A stretch of 58,204 nt of DNA, from NCBI GenBank assembly GCA_003427395.1, contig BFEA01000360.1, positions 292,375 to 350,578 on the forward strand, read 5' to 3'. This document shows, one piece after another, positions 33,316-46,164 of this stretch. Source of the DNA: Chara braunii (Eukaryota; Streptophyta; Charophyceae; Charales; Characeae). The notes beneath the pieces were generated by a model that did no database searches, was not told the origin of the DNA, and worked only from the letters and a program-made list of their open reading frames with translations. The position numbers and the translations under genes were made by a program. How positions within the stretch are numbered: the first letter of the stretch is position 1; each line of letters begins with the position of its first letter.

Positions 33316-34118
33316 TCAGGGCTGAAAAGTGGGGTTCCCTGTTAACCGCTTGTGAGTCTTGAGGATAAAGTTTATCGTTTTTCCTTGCTCACTCTTCTTA
33401 AATTGAGGGTCTGGTTCTTTATCATCAAGAATATCAATTAGAGTCTCATTGGTTTTTCTTCTCTTCTTTTCCTCTATTATTTGTGATGTAAAGCGTTGAA
33501 GATTCCTTACTTCTCCTGTCACCTCGTTGGGTTCCATAATAAGTTTCGGTGGCAGATCACCCTCGAAAAACATCATGTTGGCTGAATAGGAGAGCTCACT
33601 AGGTAAAAATGCTACTAACTCAGAGAAAGTCTGAAAAGCAGAACTCTTCCCTAATGAGAGCCCGCTCAGCGAAGTCTCGTACGATATATCTTCTACTAGT
33701 CTTAGAGAATGTAGAGACAATTTAGTGAGTGCAAGAGAGTCATTCGTCTTTTGTACAAACTCTTTAGGCAATTCACCAATGAAGAAGTGAACATTTACAT
33801 TGGTTTTTCTCTTCTTCTTTTTCTTCTTCTTCTTTTCATGTTTAAGGGCAAGAAGTCTCATACCCCCAGGATGTCTGGGATGCAGTTTGTTCCATGAATT
33901 GTCATAAACATGACACATTGCATTTTTTTTTGCCACCCCATTTTTCACATCCTTCTCCAAAGGTTTACAGTAGGTGGTAGTATGACCTCCCTCACCACAA
34001 TAATAACAGACAAAACAATTTCTTAGACGTTCATCACACTTTCTTCTCTCTCTGTTCTCTTTTCGATCATTCCCTCTGTTTTTGTTTGACTTGGAGGAAT
34101 CTTCTCTCTTACCATAGC

Positions 34119-34149
<31 letters not shown>

Positions 34150-35000
34150 TTCATCTTCGCTTTCAACCTTCTTCTGCTCTTTTTCATCAGCAACATGGTT
34201 AGTAGACATGTAATTGGCCATAACTCATTGAATAAGATTTTCAGCACTCAAATTGTTCCCTCTGCTAATACAATTCTCGGTCTCTCGGTCTTTAGCCAAT
34301 GTACTGATCTGATCCAGTGGTCACTTCTTGTATGAGACCGTAGGCAGAGTTCTGACTCTTGCAACCATTTCATCCCATCTGAGAGGGTGGTGCTGAGCTT
34401 GATTGATAACAGTCTGTCTCTCATTATTTTTAAAATTAGTCAGAAAAATATGACATTTTTTAGCCTCATCCAAATATGGGATTCTCCTGCCTGTTCTGAT
34501 GAAATTCTAAAGAAAGACATTGAAGGTGTCATACTTAGTTCTTCTGATGTTGAGTAGGTTCTTGGTAGTAGCAGGGACAGAGTCTTTCTCAAATTCCCTC
34601 TTTATTCTCTCTTTGATTTTTCCCCATGTTGTAACCCCTTCCATCAACTCTTGAACAACCAACCTCGAGTCAGTATCACAATAAGATAAAAGGTGCTTTA
34701 GTTATTGTTTGTCTGTCCAACCATAACTGAGCTCAAATAATTCATACCCATCCAATAAATCATTTACCTGAGGGCCTCTGAAGCATGGAATCCTCTCATC
34801 TGGTCTCTTTGCTCTTGCAATATCTTAACCTCCTTTTATCGTGTCAACTCTCTCGACCAGTTCTTGTATGACATCAACTAGAGCCTCTTCGTTATTCCCT
34901 GTAAAAGAGTTAGGTCTCTCTCGTCCTGCCAAAACCATAAACTTCCCTGATACTCTTTTATCTCTCTTTCTGTCACTTTTGTCCTCCCCTTTCTTATTTT
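33316..35000 (-). pseudogene. Gag of A
   Basis: 34800-34230 reads a retrotransposon-gag capsid segment with three stops (LMEGVTTWGKIKERIKREFE, then HPLRWDEMVARVRTL). 34221-33316 is open for 301 codons. It has an Asp run from a (cat)n tract at 34123-34151, the zinc knuckle CYYCGEGGHTTTYC (C-x2-C-x4-H-x4-C), a Lys run at 33815-33836, and a C-terminal part without motifs. The zinc knuckle binds element RNA. Confidence 0.8.
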
Positions 35001-37215
35001 TCAATCTCTTACTCTTCTTGTAAGAGATACATATTCGTTTCTCTCTTCCCTTCTTCGCTCTACCCCTTGAGAGTTTTGTATATAAAGAGTGTAGGCAATA
35101 ATAGACTTGGTGGTGATCAAAGGCAACACAATTTTTCTCAGTCTTCCAATATAATATTCAATCAGTTCTCTTTCATCATCCTTACTCAATCTTCGGTTAT
35201 ACCCTTTCACAGTACCCCTGATCATAAAGTATTATGTCAGATATATAATCTCATTGTCAAATTGCATAGCTTAGGGATCGTTATTGATTCTCCTGGCAAG
35301 AGAGACTCATTCTCTAGAGGAGTGGTATGACACTCTCTCATTGATTCTCACTCTCACTAACTTCAATAAAAAGTTGATCTTAGTCTGGTCAGTGAGGACT
35401 CTCAGAGCAGAGTCTCTCATCCGATTAAAAAAAGGTTGCAGAAACTCAAGTTCATCCAAAGTAGAGAGACCTCTGTCTCAGATCTGAAGAGTCTCTTTTA
35501 TCTTAACAACTCTACCTTCCAATACAACCCCGAAGATCAGTGTCAGGAGAGGTACATCTCAGGATGAATACAGTTCGGGATCTCGTACTGGTGTTCAATA
35601 ATATTTAAGAGTAAAGACTTTATCATCATTATAGAGCCACTCTCCCTTGTGTTACCTACTATAGCAATGGTTTCCAGAAGAGGCGACCAATCTCTCCTGT
35701 CGTCAAAGCCATCAGTAGTTAAGAAACTAGGGAGTCTTTCAAATTGCCTTATTCCTTCTCCGCAAGTTACTTTCCTCTGTAATTTTTTCAGCCACTATTT
35801 TGTCCTTATAAGACTGATATAAACTCCTAACCGGCATTCCAAATGATTAGTTTTCTTCTTTAAGCATACCGTAGCATAAATCCTTACGTCCAAGCTGTCT
35901 GTGTTTATGAATTTGACTATTGGAATGTGAAATATTATTCGCTCTCTTACACAAGTCTCGTATCTCCGGATTACAAAGGGATTATTGGATCGAGTTACTT
36001 CATAAAGTCTGACTCTCACAACAGTTATCCTTGCTGCTGAGAGTATTATTTTTGAGCCCTCTTCACCTTCTATACAAAATCTATCATAGCTGATCAGTTA
36101 TTCATTGACAGAACATCAGGCAAAGGAGGAGTTGAAAATCCCTCAAAGACTGCAAACCGAGTAGATCCAATAAAACACTTATTTTCTCTTTCGCGTCTTT
36201 CTTTCTCTTTCAGCATAACTTTTTCAACAAATCTCCAGCATCTCCCATAACAGCATCAACACTCCTTTCTTTAGGAACATAAATTTTAGCATCATATGTG
36301 CTCAAATCTGTGAAATTGAATATTAGGACATAAAATTGTTCCTGCTCCCATCCACTCTCAACTATCTCATACTTGACAATCTTGTATGAGAACACTTCTT
36401 TCTCACTTAAAGTGTTCAGTGATCTCAGAAGACACTTGACTTTTTCCTTGCTTTAACCTGAGCCTCTGCCAAATACCGGTCTTCTCTGTCTGATTTCCTC
36501 TGCTGAAGTTTTTCTTGTTCTCATGACAACCTTCTCATTTCTTCGACCTCAGTACCATGTTAATTATTGGCAACCAATTACTTCCGTTAAAATAGCTCTC
36601 AGAAATAGGAGGAGTTGGAATTGTCTCATAGGTTACAAATATTAACCCCCATTCCACTTTCTTCTTTCATTTGATTAGATTGAACAACAATTTTCCATAG
36701 TCAGTTAAAGACCTCACCATCATTGCAGTCTCCCTTCTTGACGTAGGGACGAATATCCTAGATATCTTCCTCCAAGAAATGAGCCAGCACTACACGGATG
36801 GTCGAACTGCAAGAGTGGTAAAACCAACAATGCTCATACTGATAGAGAAATTCCCCTTTAATAATAAATTTTGAGAGTTCTTTAAGTGAATCAGCAGTTA
36901 GCATTCTTGATGGAATCTCTTACCCTATGACTCGTTCTCTTCTTTCTCAGTTCTTCAAGGACGTCAAGGGCTCATAAGGCATACCTGTGATCAAGCCTGA
37001 TCCTCTCTAATGAATTACGCCAGTCTCCTTCTCTGGTCCAGTGTGGTACCTCACACATGAGAAGATAAGACCAGTTAGCGACTGAAAAATAATGACTCAC
37101 TCAAGATGTCAAAGTCAATCTGAAAATTTAGATATTGTCAACATGTCTCAAGTGGTAATCAAAACTCAAAGTTGTTACTGACCCAGACTCGTTTCGGACA
37201 CGAAAGATTTTCATG
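35001..37215 (-). pseudogene. Leader of A with a decayed ORF upstream of gag
   Basis: The 2.2 kb between PBS and gag is longer than most leaders. Minus-strand frames with sensible composition are 36395-36210 (YEIVESGWEQEQFYVLIFNF), 36019-35795 (VIRRYETCVRERIIFHIPIV), 35735-35545 (LTTDGFDDRRDWSPLLETIA) and 35225-35001. Two repeated modules (STPPLPD near 36130, PTPPISE near 36600) suggest internal duplication. Ogre elements carry an extra ORF in this position; relation is unproven. Confidence 0.4.
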
Positions 37216-37233
37216 TCCCCGACAGCGGTGTCA
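37216..37233 (-). promoter_or_regulatory. Primer binding site of A (tRNA-Asp type, decayed)
   Basis: The minus strand reads TGACACCGCTGTCGGGGA. It matches 14 of 18 positions of TGGCGCCGTTGCCGGGGA, complementary to plant tRNA-Asp; all four differences are transitions. It lies 4 bases from the terminal repeat edge. Confidence 0.65.
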
Positions 37234-37822
37234 TTTTTATCGCACTTTTTCCAGTCGATCCCCTTCGGGCAATCGGAAAGCCAACAAATGGTCACGCAGG
37301 ATTTTGAATGATGTTTGCAATAAATAAAATAAATTAGTTAAAACAAATCCCTTCCTGTTGTGTGGGTTTGGCTTCGAGCGAGACCCTTCAATCGCGGTCT
37401 TCGTTTGTCCCTGGTCTAAGGAATCTTTTATTTTGATTCGGAACAACAAAGATTCACGCAAATAATAATAATAGAATTATAATATGTCATGCATGCATCA
37501 ATTGTGCCAATTTTCTAATTCTGAGAATTGTGACAAGGTCATCAAAAAACATAATCATCAGGCAGAGTCAATGCAAAAAAAACAAGACTGACTGACTCGA
37601 ACAATGACAAGATAAGTGAGGGACGAATGAGAACTCATAATAATCTCAAAGAGTACACATGAACAGAGCAATGACCAACACTAGTCAGGAGTCCTCACTC
37701 ATCCTTCTGAAAATCACCCATTTTGTTGTATGTCATTTGTGCTGCGAGCCAAGTCTCTGTGCTCTTTGAGGTTGTGGTCTCTCAATATAGAGCCACCTTA
37801 AGCCTGCTAGTTCAGAGCATTT

Positions 37823-38995
37823 TCATCCAAGGCCCATGATACGAAAGTCAACCATAGCACGAAACTCCTCCCATAGAGTAGGAAGGTATTGCCAAGAAAA
37901 AATCCCTCGTATGAGATGCCGAAACTCTGATGGCTCCGTTACTGCCTCATAGTCGATCGATGGAGGTGAAATGTACCTCTTGGCTAAATCTATCAGTTCA
38001 CCCCAATAAGAATCATCAGTGAGAGTAAAAGGAACTTGAGGCTTGGGGTAATCTATGTAGAGCTTCGGTCCAAAACAATGGATCAGTCTGGTACCATTGT
38101 CGTCAAACTCTCTCTCCTTTTCTTCAAGGTACCTGGCTGCCGAGATCCAAACTGAGTCGACGTGATCATGTATTTTTTTACCCTTCTTCAAATAAACCCT
38201 TAAGTCATGAATGACACCTCCTGCAAACTCGGTGTGAACCACGAAAGATGATAAGTCTCCTTGCTTAAAGCCAGTTGCATTGACGTATCGACGCGACAAG
38301 GCAGCCTTGAAAGCGATTTGATTAAGATTAGTCAGGACAGGCCTTGGGACCAAGAACGAGTTGACTGTACACATGTGTTGAAGCAAGTGTTAAAATTGAT
38401 CCGTGTTTTTTGCTGAGAGCATTGTCTGATTAGTGCTCTCTAGCACAGATAAGGGTGACCTGACTGATCCTGATCTGAACTCTTGAACAGCTCACGGAAC
38501 TGAGTAGTGATCGGTTCTGATTGAGGATTTTTAATAGCTCGGACAACTAGGTATTGATTGAATGTTAACTGAATGATGGTTGAATTATGATTAAATGTTG
38601 ATTAAATGCTTGCTTTGATAACATGCTAGTCAACATTAATAGTGCTGGAACGCTGCGAAAACCGTAAGTTATGAAGTGACACTCGTTAACTGGGACACTA
38701 GTGGAGTCTTTGGAAAAGGATTCGGGCACCTTTGCGCTCACTTGAGCTTTGTCGTGGCCTACTCGACCGTCTCGAGAGAAAAGCAGGTACTGTGCAATTT
38801 CGCATCCGATCCATGAAAATAAATCACATACTCGATGACCCTCTGGTCCTTCATTAATTTAAGTGCATTTTCTCTCATCAGCTTCAAATAACTCGAAACA
38901 TTCTCTACTGCCAGATTCTTCCCCTCCTTTTCACCCTGGTAGAGAACGAGAGGCATAACGAAGATGTCCTTAATATGCATGGCTCTTCCATGCAC
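37823..38995 (-). pseudogene. Sense ORF inside right terminal repeat of A
   Basis: 38995-38759 matches the first part in the left copy but ends at a TAG in LETVE, stop, A. 38386-37823 is an intact 187-codon second part (VLTNLNQIAFKAALSRRYVN ... FRIMGLG). It ends 585 bases from the repeat edge. Between the two copies most differences in this part are conservative or silent by eye. The protein family is unknown. Confidence 0.55.
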
Positions 38996-40141
38996 TTAGC
39001 TATCGGAGCTCACGAAGTGATTTGTTGAACATAGAGAATTGTTCCTTCCGCCATGTTTCCTTGGTCCATAGAGAGGATACAAAGGTAGATCATACTTAGG
39101 ATCAGTTGCTTGATTCTCCAGCTAACAGCCAGCAAGGCCCCTGCTCTAGAAAATAGTATGCGATCGTTGCTCTCAGCATTTTGTTAAATACTCAAACTCT
39201 CGACGAGTCACCCCGTTGTTGAGTTCTAAGACAGATTAGCGTCTACTTTGTCTGTTCCCCAGTCTTTTACTTGAGGCGACTAAGATTGCAGTTTCCAGGT
39301 ACACAATGCACACAAGTGTTACCGTCCTCCGTCCTGACCGTGTGCATAGCGAGTTTGTCGGAGGTTGGTTGTCGTAGGGCACACTTAAGTTAGTGTAACA
39401 TAATTATAACAGAGACTGTTGCGGTCACTTAAATGACGGCTTGCTCTGAGATGTTATGAAGGATACTCCTGTTCCATATAGTTTATGCCATAATAATATT
39501 TTGTCTTGAAACGTGAAGGAGGCTGGTGTTGAAATCGGGTAGCTCGTTGCTGATGGTTACCGTTGAGTCTTACTGCACAGGGCTATAATTCCTTGTCCCT
39601 TAGTCAACGATGAATAGTTGACCTCTCAGCATCGGGTGGGTCCCCGCTTGCTGCTTAAAATCTCAGCAAGCTACCAACTCTCACCGTTTCAGCTCCGTAG
39701 ACGTACAGCGTGTACTCGGGGAGTTCATGATGACCCCTCACTCTTACGACTAAAACGTTCCCCAGTCATTATCGACTTTTCTGTTTAATCCACTCTTCTG
39801 GCCTCCTTTTGAGCATGTTAAGAGAGCAAGGAGTTGTAAAACGTGCTCGTTCACCTTTATACCCCTCCCAGTAATAGTTATTGGACTGGGTTGATCAAAG
39901 TAGATGAACCGCCTCATTAGGAGATGGTTAGCTATCAAGGGTTAGCATGGGTCTTCGTCCCCAGTTACCATAAGCGCATGACTTCCGCAGCCAGGTAGCT
40001 TTATTGGCTAGAGTCCGTAAGCTTGGTGGTCAATATATCAGAGCCCCATCTAGTTCACTACAACACACTTTGCCCCCGCTAATGCTTTTCTGCTAGACTG
40101 AGTTCGCAGCTGTCGGTTGGTCCTGGTTTTATTTGATTCAC

Positions 40142-40570
40142 ACCCTTCAAGTAACTAACAGTCCCTCAGGACCCAACCTGTCAAGGGAGCTGCGTCGTGC
40201 TTGTTCGCACACTGCGTGGGATGACTTCACATATTTACACGANCTTGGAACAACACACGCAGCTTGANCANTTCGAACAATACGCTCGGTGTNTCAGACA
40301 ATCGGTCCTACTCACGTGAATGTAAGGTACAACACAAANAGTGCAAGTATTTNNAGNCACCACTCTTGCCTTTATGTGAAGGGGTTGTCATNTGATACAG
40401 AGTNGAAAATAAACGTGTTCAATGACTCTAGGTACCTCNGGTAGTNTATAGACAAAGTCCCCACTGTAGGGGTAGGCTGCAGGGCACGAGTGCACTCTCG
40501 CATGTTTAATCTTAAATAAGTGGGCCGAAGGATCATGGGGCATTGATTAATCCCAATCCAAGAGAAACTT
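40142..40570 (+). repeat. Block identical to 22202-22632, with scattered Ns
   Basis: Except for single Ns (for example 40223, 40268, 40271, 40293) no base differs from the left copy. Surrounding sequence differs by several percent. This looks like a gap filled from the other copy, or a collapsed consensus. Confidence 0.75.
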
Positions 40571-43500
40571 GGCCTGGAGCAGGCTGGAAGTAGGCCATCC
40601 TCCTTATTACTGAAGCATTGCCACCCATTAATAAGATCTCCGTTTCACGTGACGAAAACACTAACCTCGTCACGTGACTTGCTCAATTTTCCTTTTCCCA
40701 GGGTATCGTTCCTTTTTCCCTTCTCGGAGATGCAGCCCAACCCTACAGGCACAACACTCTTGATATTCCATCTGCTGTATCCGAGACTCTGATTTACTCT
40801 TTTGCTTTAGGCGGGAGACCATGTTTTCTCCAAACGGCCCTACACGTTTTGCTAGTCTTAGTGCGGATTACAACTCACAATAAGTGAAAAGATAACCCCG
40901 CCTTGGAACGGAACCCATGTGGCTATAACGCTGCTTACAACTAGAATGAATATAGCGAGGCTAGCCGAGTTAAAGCAAGCACGGAAGGGCAAAACTTGAT
41001 CAATTGACAACAACACTTGACCTGAGGCACATGGTCACTATCTGTAATCCAAGATGCATATGGGCTACCTCATGTCCCGTGTCAAGCAGTGTCCATTGTC
41101 TAGAGCGGGAAGAAGTCAAGAAGTGATTGTCCCACACAATAACTAGAAACAGTCGTCACTCAAACACAGGTTCACAAGTAGGAGTCATTTACGAAGCAAA
41201 TACTTGCTTTTTCATGAATTTTCACAAAAGTCTCGTGATTTAACATTGTTCCCTCAAAAAATGTTTGTACTAGCAATTAGGACTCGACGTGCCCCTCTAC
41301 CTACGTCTACAATCATCAGAGAGGAGTAATTGACGGCAAAACCTCTTCGCCATGATGTGTCTACCCCCCCCTTTTTACTTATCACGATGAGTAAAATTGT
41401 CCAAGGTATAGGGGATAACAATACTTATCATGCCTTCGGTACCGCCGTAGAATGCTCATTTGTATCTCGTCTTCACCTATTTCCCTCACACATACAGGCT
41501 CATGAGCATGGAGTTACTCACTAGGGTGGTTGACGTAAACGGGGAGGCACATGCACTTCTCTCGGGGGAGGTGCACACCTGCCACTTAGAAGTCTCATCC
41601 ATGTTCAATGATAGTAATTATGAGCAGCGAAACGTGATAATGGAGCCGTGCAAATGTGCAGTGGCGGAAAGGGAGTAGTCTCCATCAGTAAGGGGGGTGA
41701 TGTCAATTGCGCGCTCTCACAAGAATCTCTCGTGTAAGTCCGATCCCTCGGATGGAATCTCACGCGATTGATCAAAGGCAGATGGTAACGGGAAAACAAG
41801 TCCACCTGTAGTTCGTCCACCTGAGCTTGACGATGTCAGCACCAGAGAGGGAATACTGTCTGTTGAGGTGAACGTGTTCTCTAAACCCTTGCAAGTTACT
41901 CTGCTCAGCAGACCCCCCCCCATGTCGCAGGCCACTCAAGCACTCTGATAATGTCAGCCGCATAGAGTGCACGAGTCCCTCATGTCCACTCGCTGGGGTG
42001 ACCTTCTTGGCAGCGTCTTCTATCTGTTAGCGCTCAGGTAATGGAGAAGTCAACTTGTATCCTCCTCGCAGATACGATCTTCAGCCTGGTAAAGGCGAAG
42101 CTTGTTCAAGAGTCTGACTTCATCAGAGGGTGTGTGCGTATCGCACTCCTCCTTCTTCTCGAACTTACACACACCCCTCACACTTATGTCATCTCTCCCT
42201 CTCTATCTGATCATGCAAAGGCACCTGTGTTGATGATAAGTGAACTCATTTGTGACAACGGCTACTTCGACCACAACACGGGCAAGACTTGCACGAATGC
42301 CCTGGCGAACGACTCCCTCTTCTGTCTCTCTCTCTCCCCCTCAACCGTGACCAGAGGTTTTCTGCTGACGAGACACGAGAACGACTAGCGCAACGATGAA
42401 AACTATGACAGAGATAATATCCCCGCATTGTACAGTGACTTGAGAGGATAGACGACTTCAACAAGAAGTCTCTTGCTGCACACGATGATGGTGTGCATTG
42501 TGTACCCCATGCTCTCATGACCCTTTTATCTTGATGAAGATGGCACACACGAGAACAGTTGGCACCATTCAGGCAGGATTACGGTTGACATCAACCGAAG
42601 AAGCACGCGTCCATTCCATTTGACCTTCCCGTGCCTTCTCTCTCTCTTTTTTGGCTGCGGCTGACTCTCCCTCTCTCTGGTCCTTACACATGTTCCCTCT
42701 CTCTAACTTCCCACGTGCAGAGGTCAAGTTGATGTCGGCCTCTCAAGCATACATGCTGCACTCACATATACCGGTCCACTCTTTCTCTCGCGTGAATCAT
42801 CTGCCAAGCTCTCTCCTCGCAGTCATCCTTGCGGCCTTACTGTCTGTTTGCCCACCGTCGCGAGTTGGCTTCAGGGCCACTTTCCACAGGCTCTGTAGGC
42901 GGGTGGTCCCGTTGCCACTGTTGCAGACCATGCCAAGACAAGGTCTCTGCTTCTCGTGAAGTGACAAAAGGGGGGNNNNNNNNNNNNNNNNNNNNNNNNN
43001 NNNNNNNNNNNNNNNGGGGGGGGGGGGGGGGGGAATCAAAGGGAGAAAAAGGAAGAAAAAAAAAATACAAGAAGGAAAGATACGTACCGCAGGTAGATCT
43101 TTCCTGTTAACAAAAGCTATAATTTGATAAATACATTTTTAGTCTCTTCTTTTTCCTTCTTTTTATTTTCTTTTCCGGAGGCTTCCCCTCTTTTCTTTTA
43201 ATAGTAAACATCGCTTCTGCCCCCACCCCAGATCACGACTATAGAGGCCTGACGTGCAGTTGGGAAAAACAAATCGACTATCACTATCCCTCTTCTGCAC
43301 TTAGCCCATATCATGACCATCAGGGCCCAACGCGCGCCTAACAGTGCTACCCTTTTTTCTAACACGCTAGGCAACCTCGAAGGTCACTTCAGTTACAGGG
43401 CGACACACTGTAAGGCAGGGTACCGAACCTGCGCGGTACCACTGGAAAACCCAGTATCTGGGTCTGTCAGTTTCACACGATCCTGCGGACCGGTACTGAG

Positions 43501-43599
43501 CTTACAGCGGTAAGTGAACGGATGGACTGGTGTGCAATGGTAAGTGAGAGGACGGACTGGTACACGGCGGAGGGTCGGGACACGCGCCCTCCGACATGA

Positions 43600-43659
43600 T
43601 ACCAAACCCCCGCCCAGCGTCCTCGCTCTGCCAAAACGCAGTAGTCGATCAATATAAAA
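43600..43659 (+). promoter_or_regulatory. Antisense promoter module of A'
   Basis: ATACCAAACCCC at about 43599-43610, a decayed hairpin (cagcgtcctcgctctg) and TATAAAA at 43653-43659. The stem has lost pairs compared with 26534-26551. Confidence 0.55.
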
Positions 43660-43925
43660 TAATAAGAGTTGACAATAATTCCTTCACTCATGTTTATAGT
43701 AAGCAACAACGATGTCTCTCACGACGATTCTACGCTAGCTGTCATCTTGCTTTTCCGCAGTGCAACATCTTCTTTCTTTCTCCCTTCGCAACGCGCATCA
43801 GTTTCTGCATGACCTGTGTATTAACTCTCCTCTCTCTTCTCCTAATAAATTCGTCTTCTCATTCTTAAACCTTCTTTTAATCTCTATCCTGTTGTGGCGT
43901 ACCTCTTTCTCCTTCTTCTCACACC

Positions 43926-44228
43926 ATGCCTGAGGCACGTAGAGGACAGGGAAGAGGGAAAGGTGGTAGAGGAGGGAGGGCGCGTGAAGAGCCGCCAGCT
44001 CATGCATAACGCAAGTTCAGTTCGGAGGAGGAGGGGGAGGATGTGCGAGGATATGGCTCTAATACGAGGCCATTTCAGCGCCATCCTTTTGAAGGCTGGT
44101 ATGAGAGAACTTCATCCCCTACAAGGATGGAGTATTTTGAGAAGAAATTTGAGGCGCGCTATGGCGCACCCAGCACCTTTTTCCCCCCTTACTCACCCAG
44201 GGCTCCCACCACTCCGGTGGCAAGCTGA
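43926..44228 (+). pseudogene. Antisense ORF of A', in-frame stop
   Basis: This has the same start and stop positions as 26843-27144 but is 303 bases long, so in frame over 101 codons. A TAA interrupts it after AHA. The core reads GWYERTSSPTRMEYFEKKFE. Each copy of A is damaged at a different place, so the common ancestor was probably open throughout. Confidence 0.6.
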
Positions 44229-45960
44229 GCCTTAGTACCCACAACGCCTCCTCCTATACCATTCATAGCTCCTCCTCTTACCCCGTTCAATAGTTGCTCC
44301 CTCTGCTGCATTTTCTTCCTTCTTTCTCTACTTCAGATAAAATTCATGATTATCTTTTATCTTTTGCATAAGCACAATATTCTTTCTTTGAACTTCTGAG
44401 TTTTTTCCTTCCGTTGACTTTTAAGTCCACTCCATAGCGTCTCTGGCTTAAGAGTTTGAGTACCTTAAGGTCGGGGATGCAGATTCCTTGTGAACCAGGT
44501 CGCTTGTCGGCCACCAAACAAATTTAAGAAGGATTTCTCATCTGCTGCTAGCTTGACTTGCCACTGAACTTTTTCAGCTATAAAGTTACATTGTTCCTTG
44601 TCTTAACTTTGATGCAAGGGAAGTCCGAATAACAAGAACACTTACTCTTCCTGCCATGCTGGGAATATGGTATACCAAACCCCGTTCTGTTTCGCTGATC
44701 TGAGTGAGGTGTCTCCTCAACTTCTCAGGTAGAAACAAGGGGATACCAAACCCTTTTCTCTTTCTCTGGCCTGAGTGAGGGCATCCCCAACTTCTCAAAT
44801 AAATAAAAAGGGAATACCAAACACCGTTCCCACAGACAAATAAAAGGATATCAAACCCCTTTACTTTTCTCTGACCTTGGAGCTCTTGAAGCATCTGTAT
44901 GACCCTGCAAAACAGCGAGTTTCACAAACCAGCAAGCAAGGTCCCAACATGCAAGTTCTCTGACAAGCAATCACCACACAATAACTAAATAAAATAAATA
45001 AATAAAAAGTCAAAATAAAATAATAATTAAAATAACATAAACAGTTCTTCTCACCCAAGAGTTACTGATTGCCTTGGTTTTGACCCACCACTGGCCAGGA
45101 ATGACAGACCTCTCGTCACTCTGACATACCTTATTCGGCCCACCTCAGGCCATGACCAATCATACCATTAAATTTTTGTCCTGACGACCCCTTTAACCTG
45201 CCTCCAGGTAAGGACTACCAATCTCTGAACTTAATATCACTGCAACTGCACTTTAAAGTTACTCCCCACTCAGGGATTTGATGCTCGTGGATCGATTGCG
45301 GCACAACATTCATGATACCTTGATCTCATTCATTCCATCGTTTATAGAAAATAATAAAATCAGTTGAGATGCCGAAACGAATGCAGATCATTTGAAAAGT
45401 CTCTCTCAAGTTCTTTGTGACAATATCTTACATGCTGAAAATTGACTTACTGAACTGACAATGCAAGAATAGTCAAAATTTGTTGAAGTTTTTGTCTTTG
45501 TTGTATATTTTCATCCCACTATATTTTTCTCAGTTCTTTGAAGCAGCTCTCGTACTGGATGAATGATTTTTCTTTCCTTTCTTTGAAGTCATTGTAGGGA
45601 CCAAGTCAGGGTCTTTGAAGATGAACTTACAAAGTCTTGACCCTGATACCATGTCATGAACTCTTAAACCATCAATCTCTAATATCTCATAGACCTTGCC
45701 CTCTGTTTCACCTTTAATTCTGTAGGGACTGAACCACCTAGGCTCCAACCGTTTGGTCCACTGCGTCTCAAGGGAATTATCGAATAAGAGGACAACATCA
45801 CTAACTTTCAGTTTCTCTTTTCTTATATATCTCTTCTTGTTCCATCTCTCTTGATCGACAATCTACTGGTTGTCATTCTTTCTGCAACATTCATTACTGC
45901 TTGGTCCTTCTAATATCTCTCTCATTCTGATGTCAAGAAGTTGTGATATGAAGTACTTTT

Positions 45961-46004
45961 TGTCACTCTCTTGGCTCGACAATGGTCGAGCCAAGACAGT
46001 GACA
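45961..46004. repeat. 20-bp fold-back inverted repeat at the A' breakpoint
   Basis: Arm 45961-45980 and arm 45985-46004 are inverted copies with one mismatch around a 4-base aatg spacer. The first arm is the last sequence shared with element A. The pattern fits template switching or a chimeric end. Confidence 0.8.
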
Positions 46005-46025
46005 TTGAGACAAAGAGAGATCGTT

Positions 46026-46026
<1 letters not shown>

Positions 46027-46081
<55 letters not shown>
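46027..46081 (+). repeat. (AG)n microsatellite
   Basis: About 27 AG units, followed by a (ctt)n/(cttctt) tract to 46130, immediately left of element B. Confidence 0.9.
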
Positions 46082-46084
<3 letters not shown>

Positions 46085-46093
46085 TATTCTTCT

Positions 46094-46129
<36 letters not shown>

Positions 46130-46164
46130 ATGCTGCGCGGGTGGCTGTGATGCGCTGTCGCGCC

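Larger units (their letters stand above)
19060..43135 (-). mobile_element. Giant Ty3/gypsy element A (Tat-like layout), degenerate
   Basis: On the minus strand the order is long terminal repeat (43135-37238), PBS (37233-37216), 2-kb leader with a decayed ORF, gag, protease, RT, integrase, an untranslated region with an antisense ORF, a pyrimidine tract on the plus strand, and the second terminal repeat (26055-19060). The two terminal segments are direct repeats of each other. The right homology continues past 43135 into an integrase tail, meaning a second copy (A') lies in tandem. RNase H is deleted and all integrase catalytic residues are replaced, so this copy is dead. LTR right limits rest on a TGT...ACA plus polypurine argument and are tentative. 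Confidence 0.75.
37238..43135 (-). repeat. Right (5') long terminal repeat of A, about 5.9 kb
   Basis: This is homologous to 19060-26055. It lacks the second 230-bp unit and about 0.95 kb matching 24980-25920, and it has a 40-N gap (42976-43015) flanked by poly-G. The terminal TGTCGC has become TATCGC. Outside the sense ORF (38995-37823) I see no supported gene. Confidence 0.55.
43136..45983 (-). mobile_element. Tail of a second element copy, A'
   Basis: Homologous to 26056-29893: polypurine region, promoter module, antisense ORF, box series, and an integrase C-terminus (45748-45530, EPRWFSPYRI ... SGSRLCKFIFKDPDL). The homology stops at 45980 in a fold-back repeat. A' therefore shares the 37238-43135 terminal repeat with A, giving a tandem repeat-internal-repeat-internal layout. 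Confidence 0.75.
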
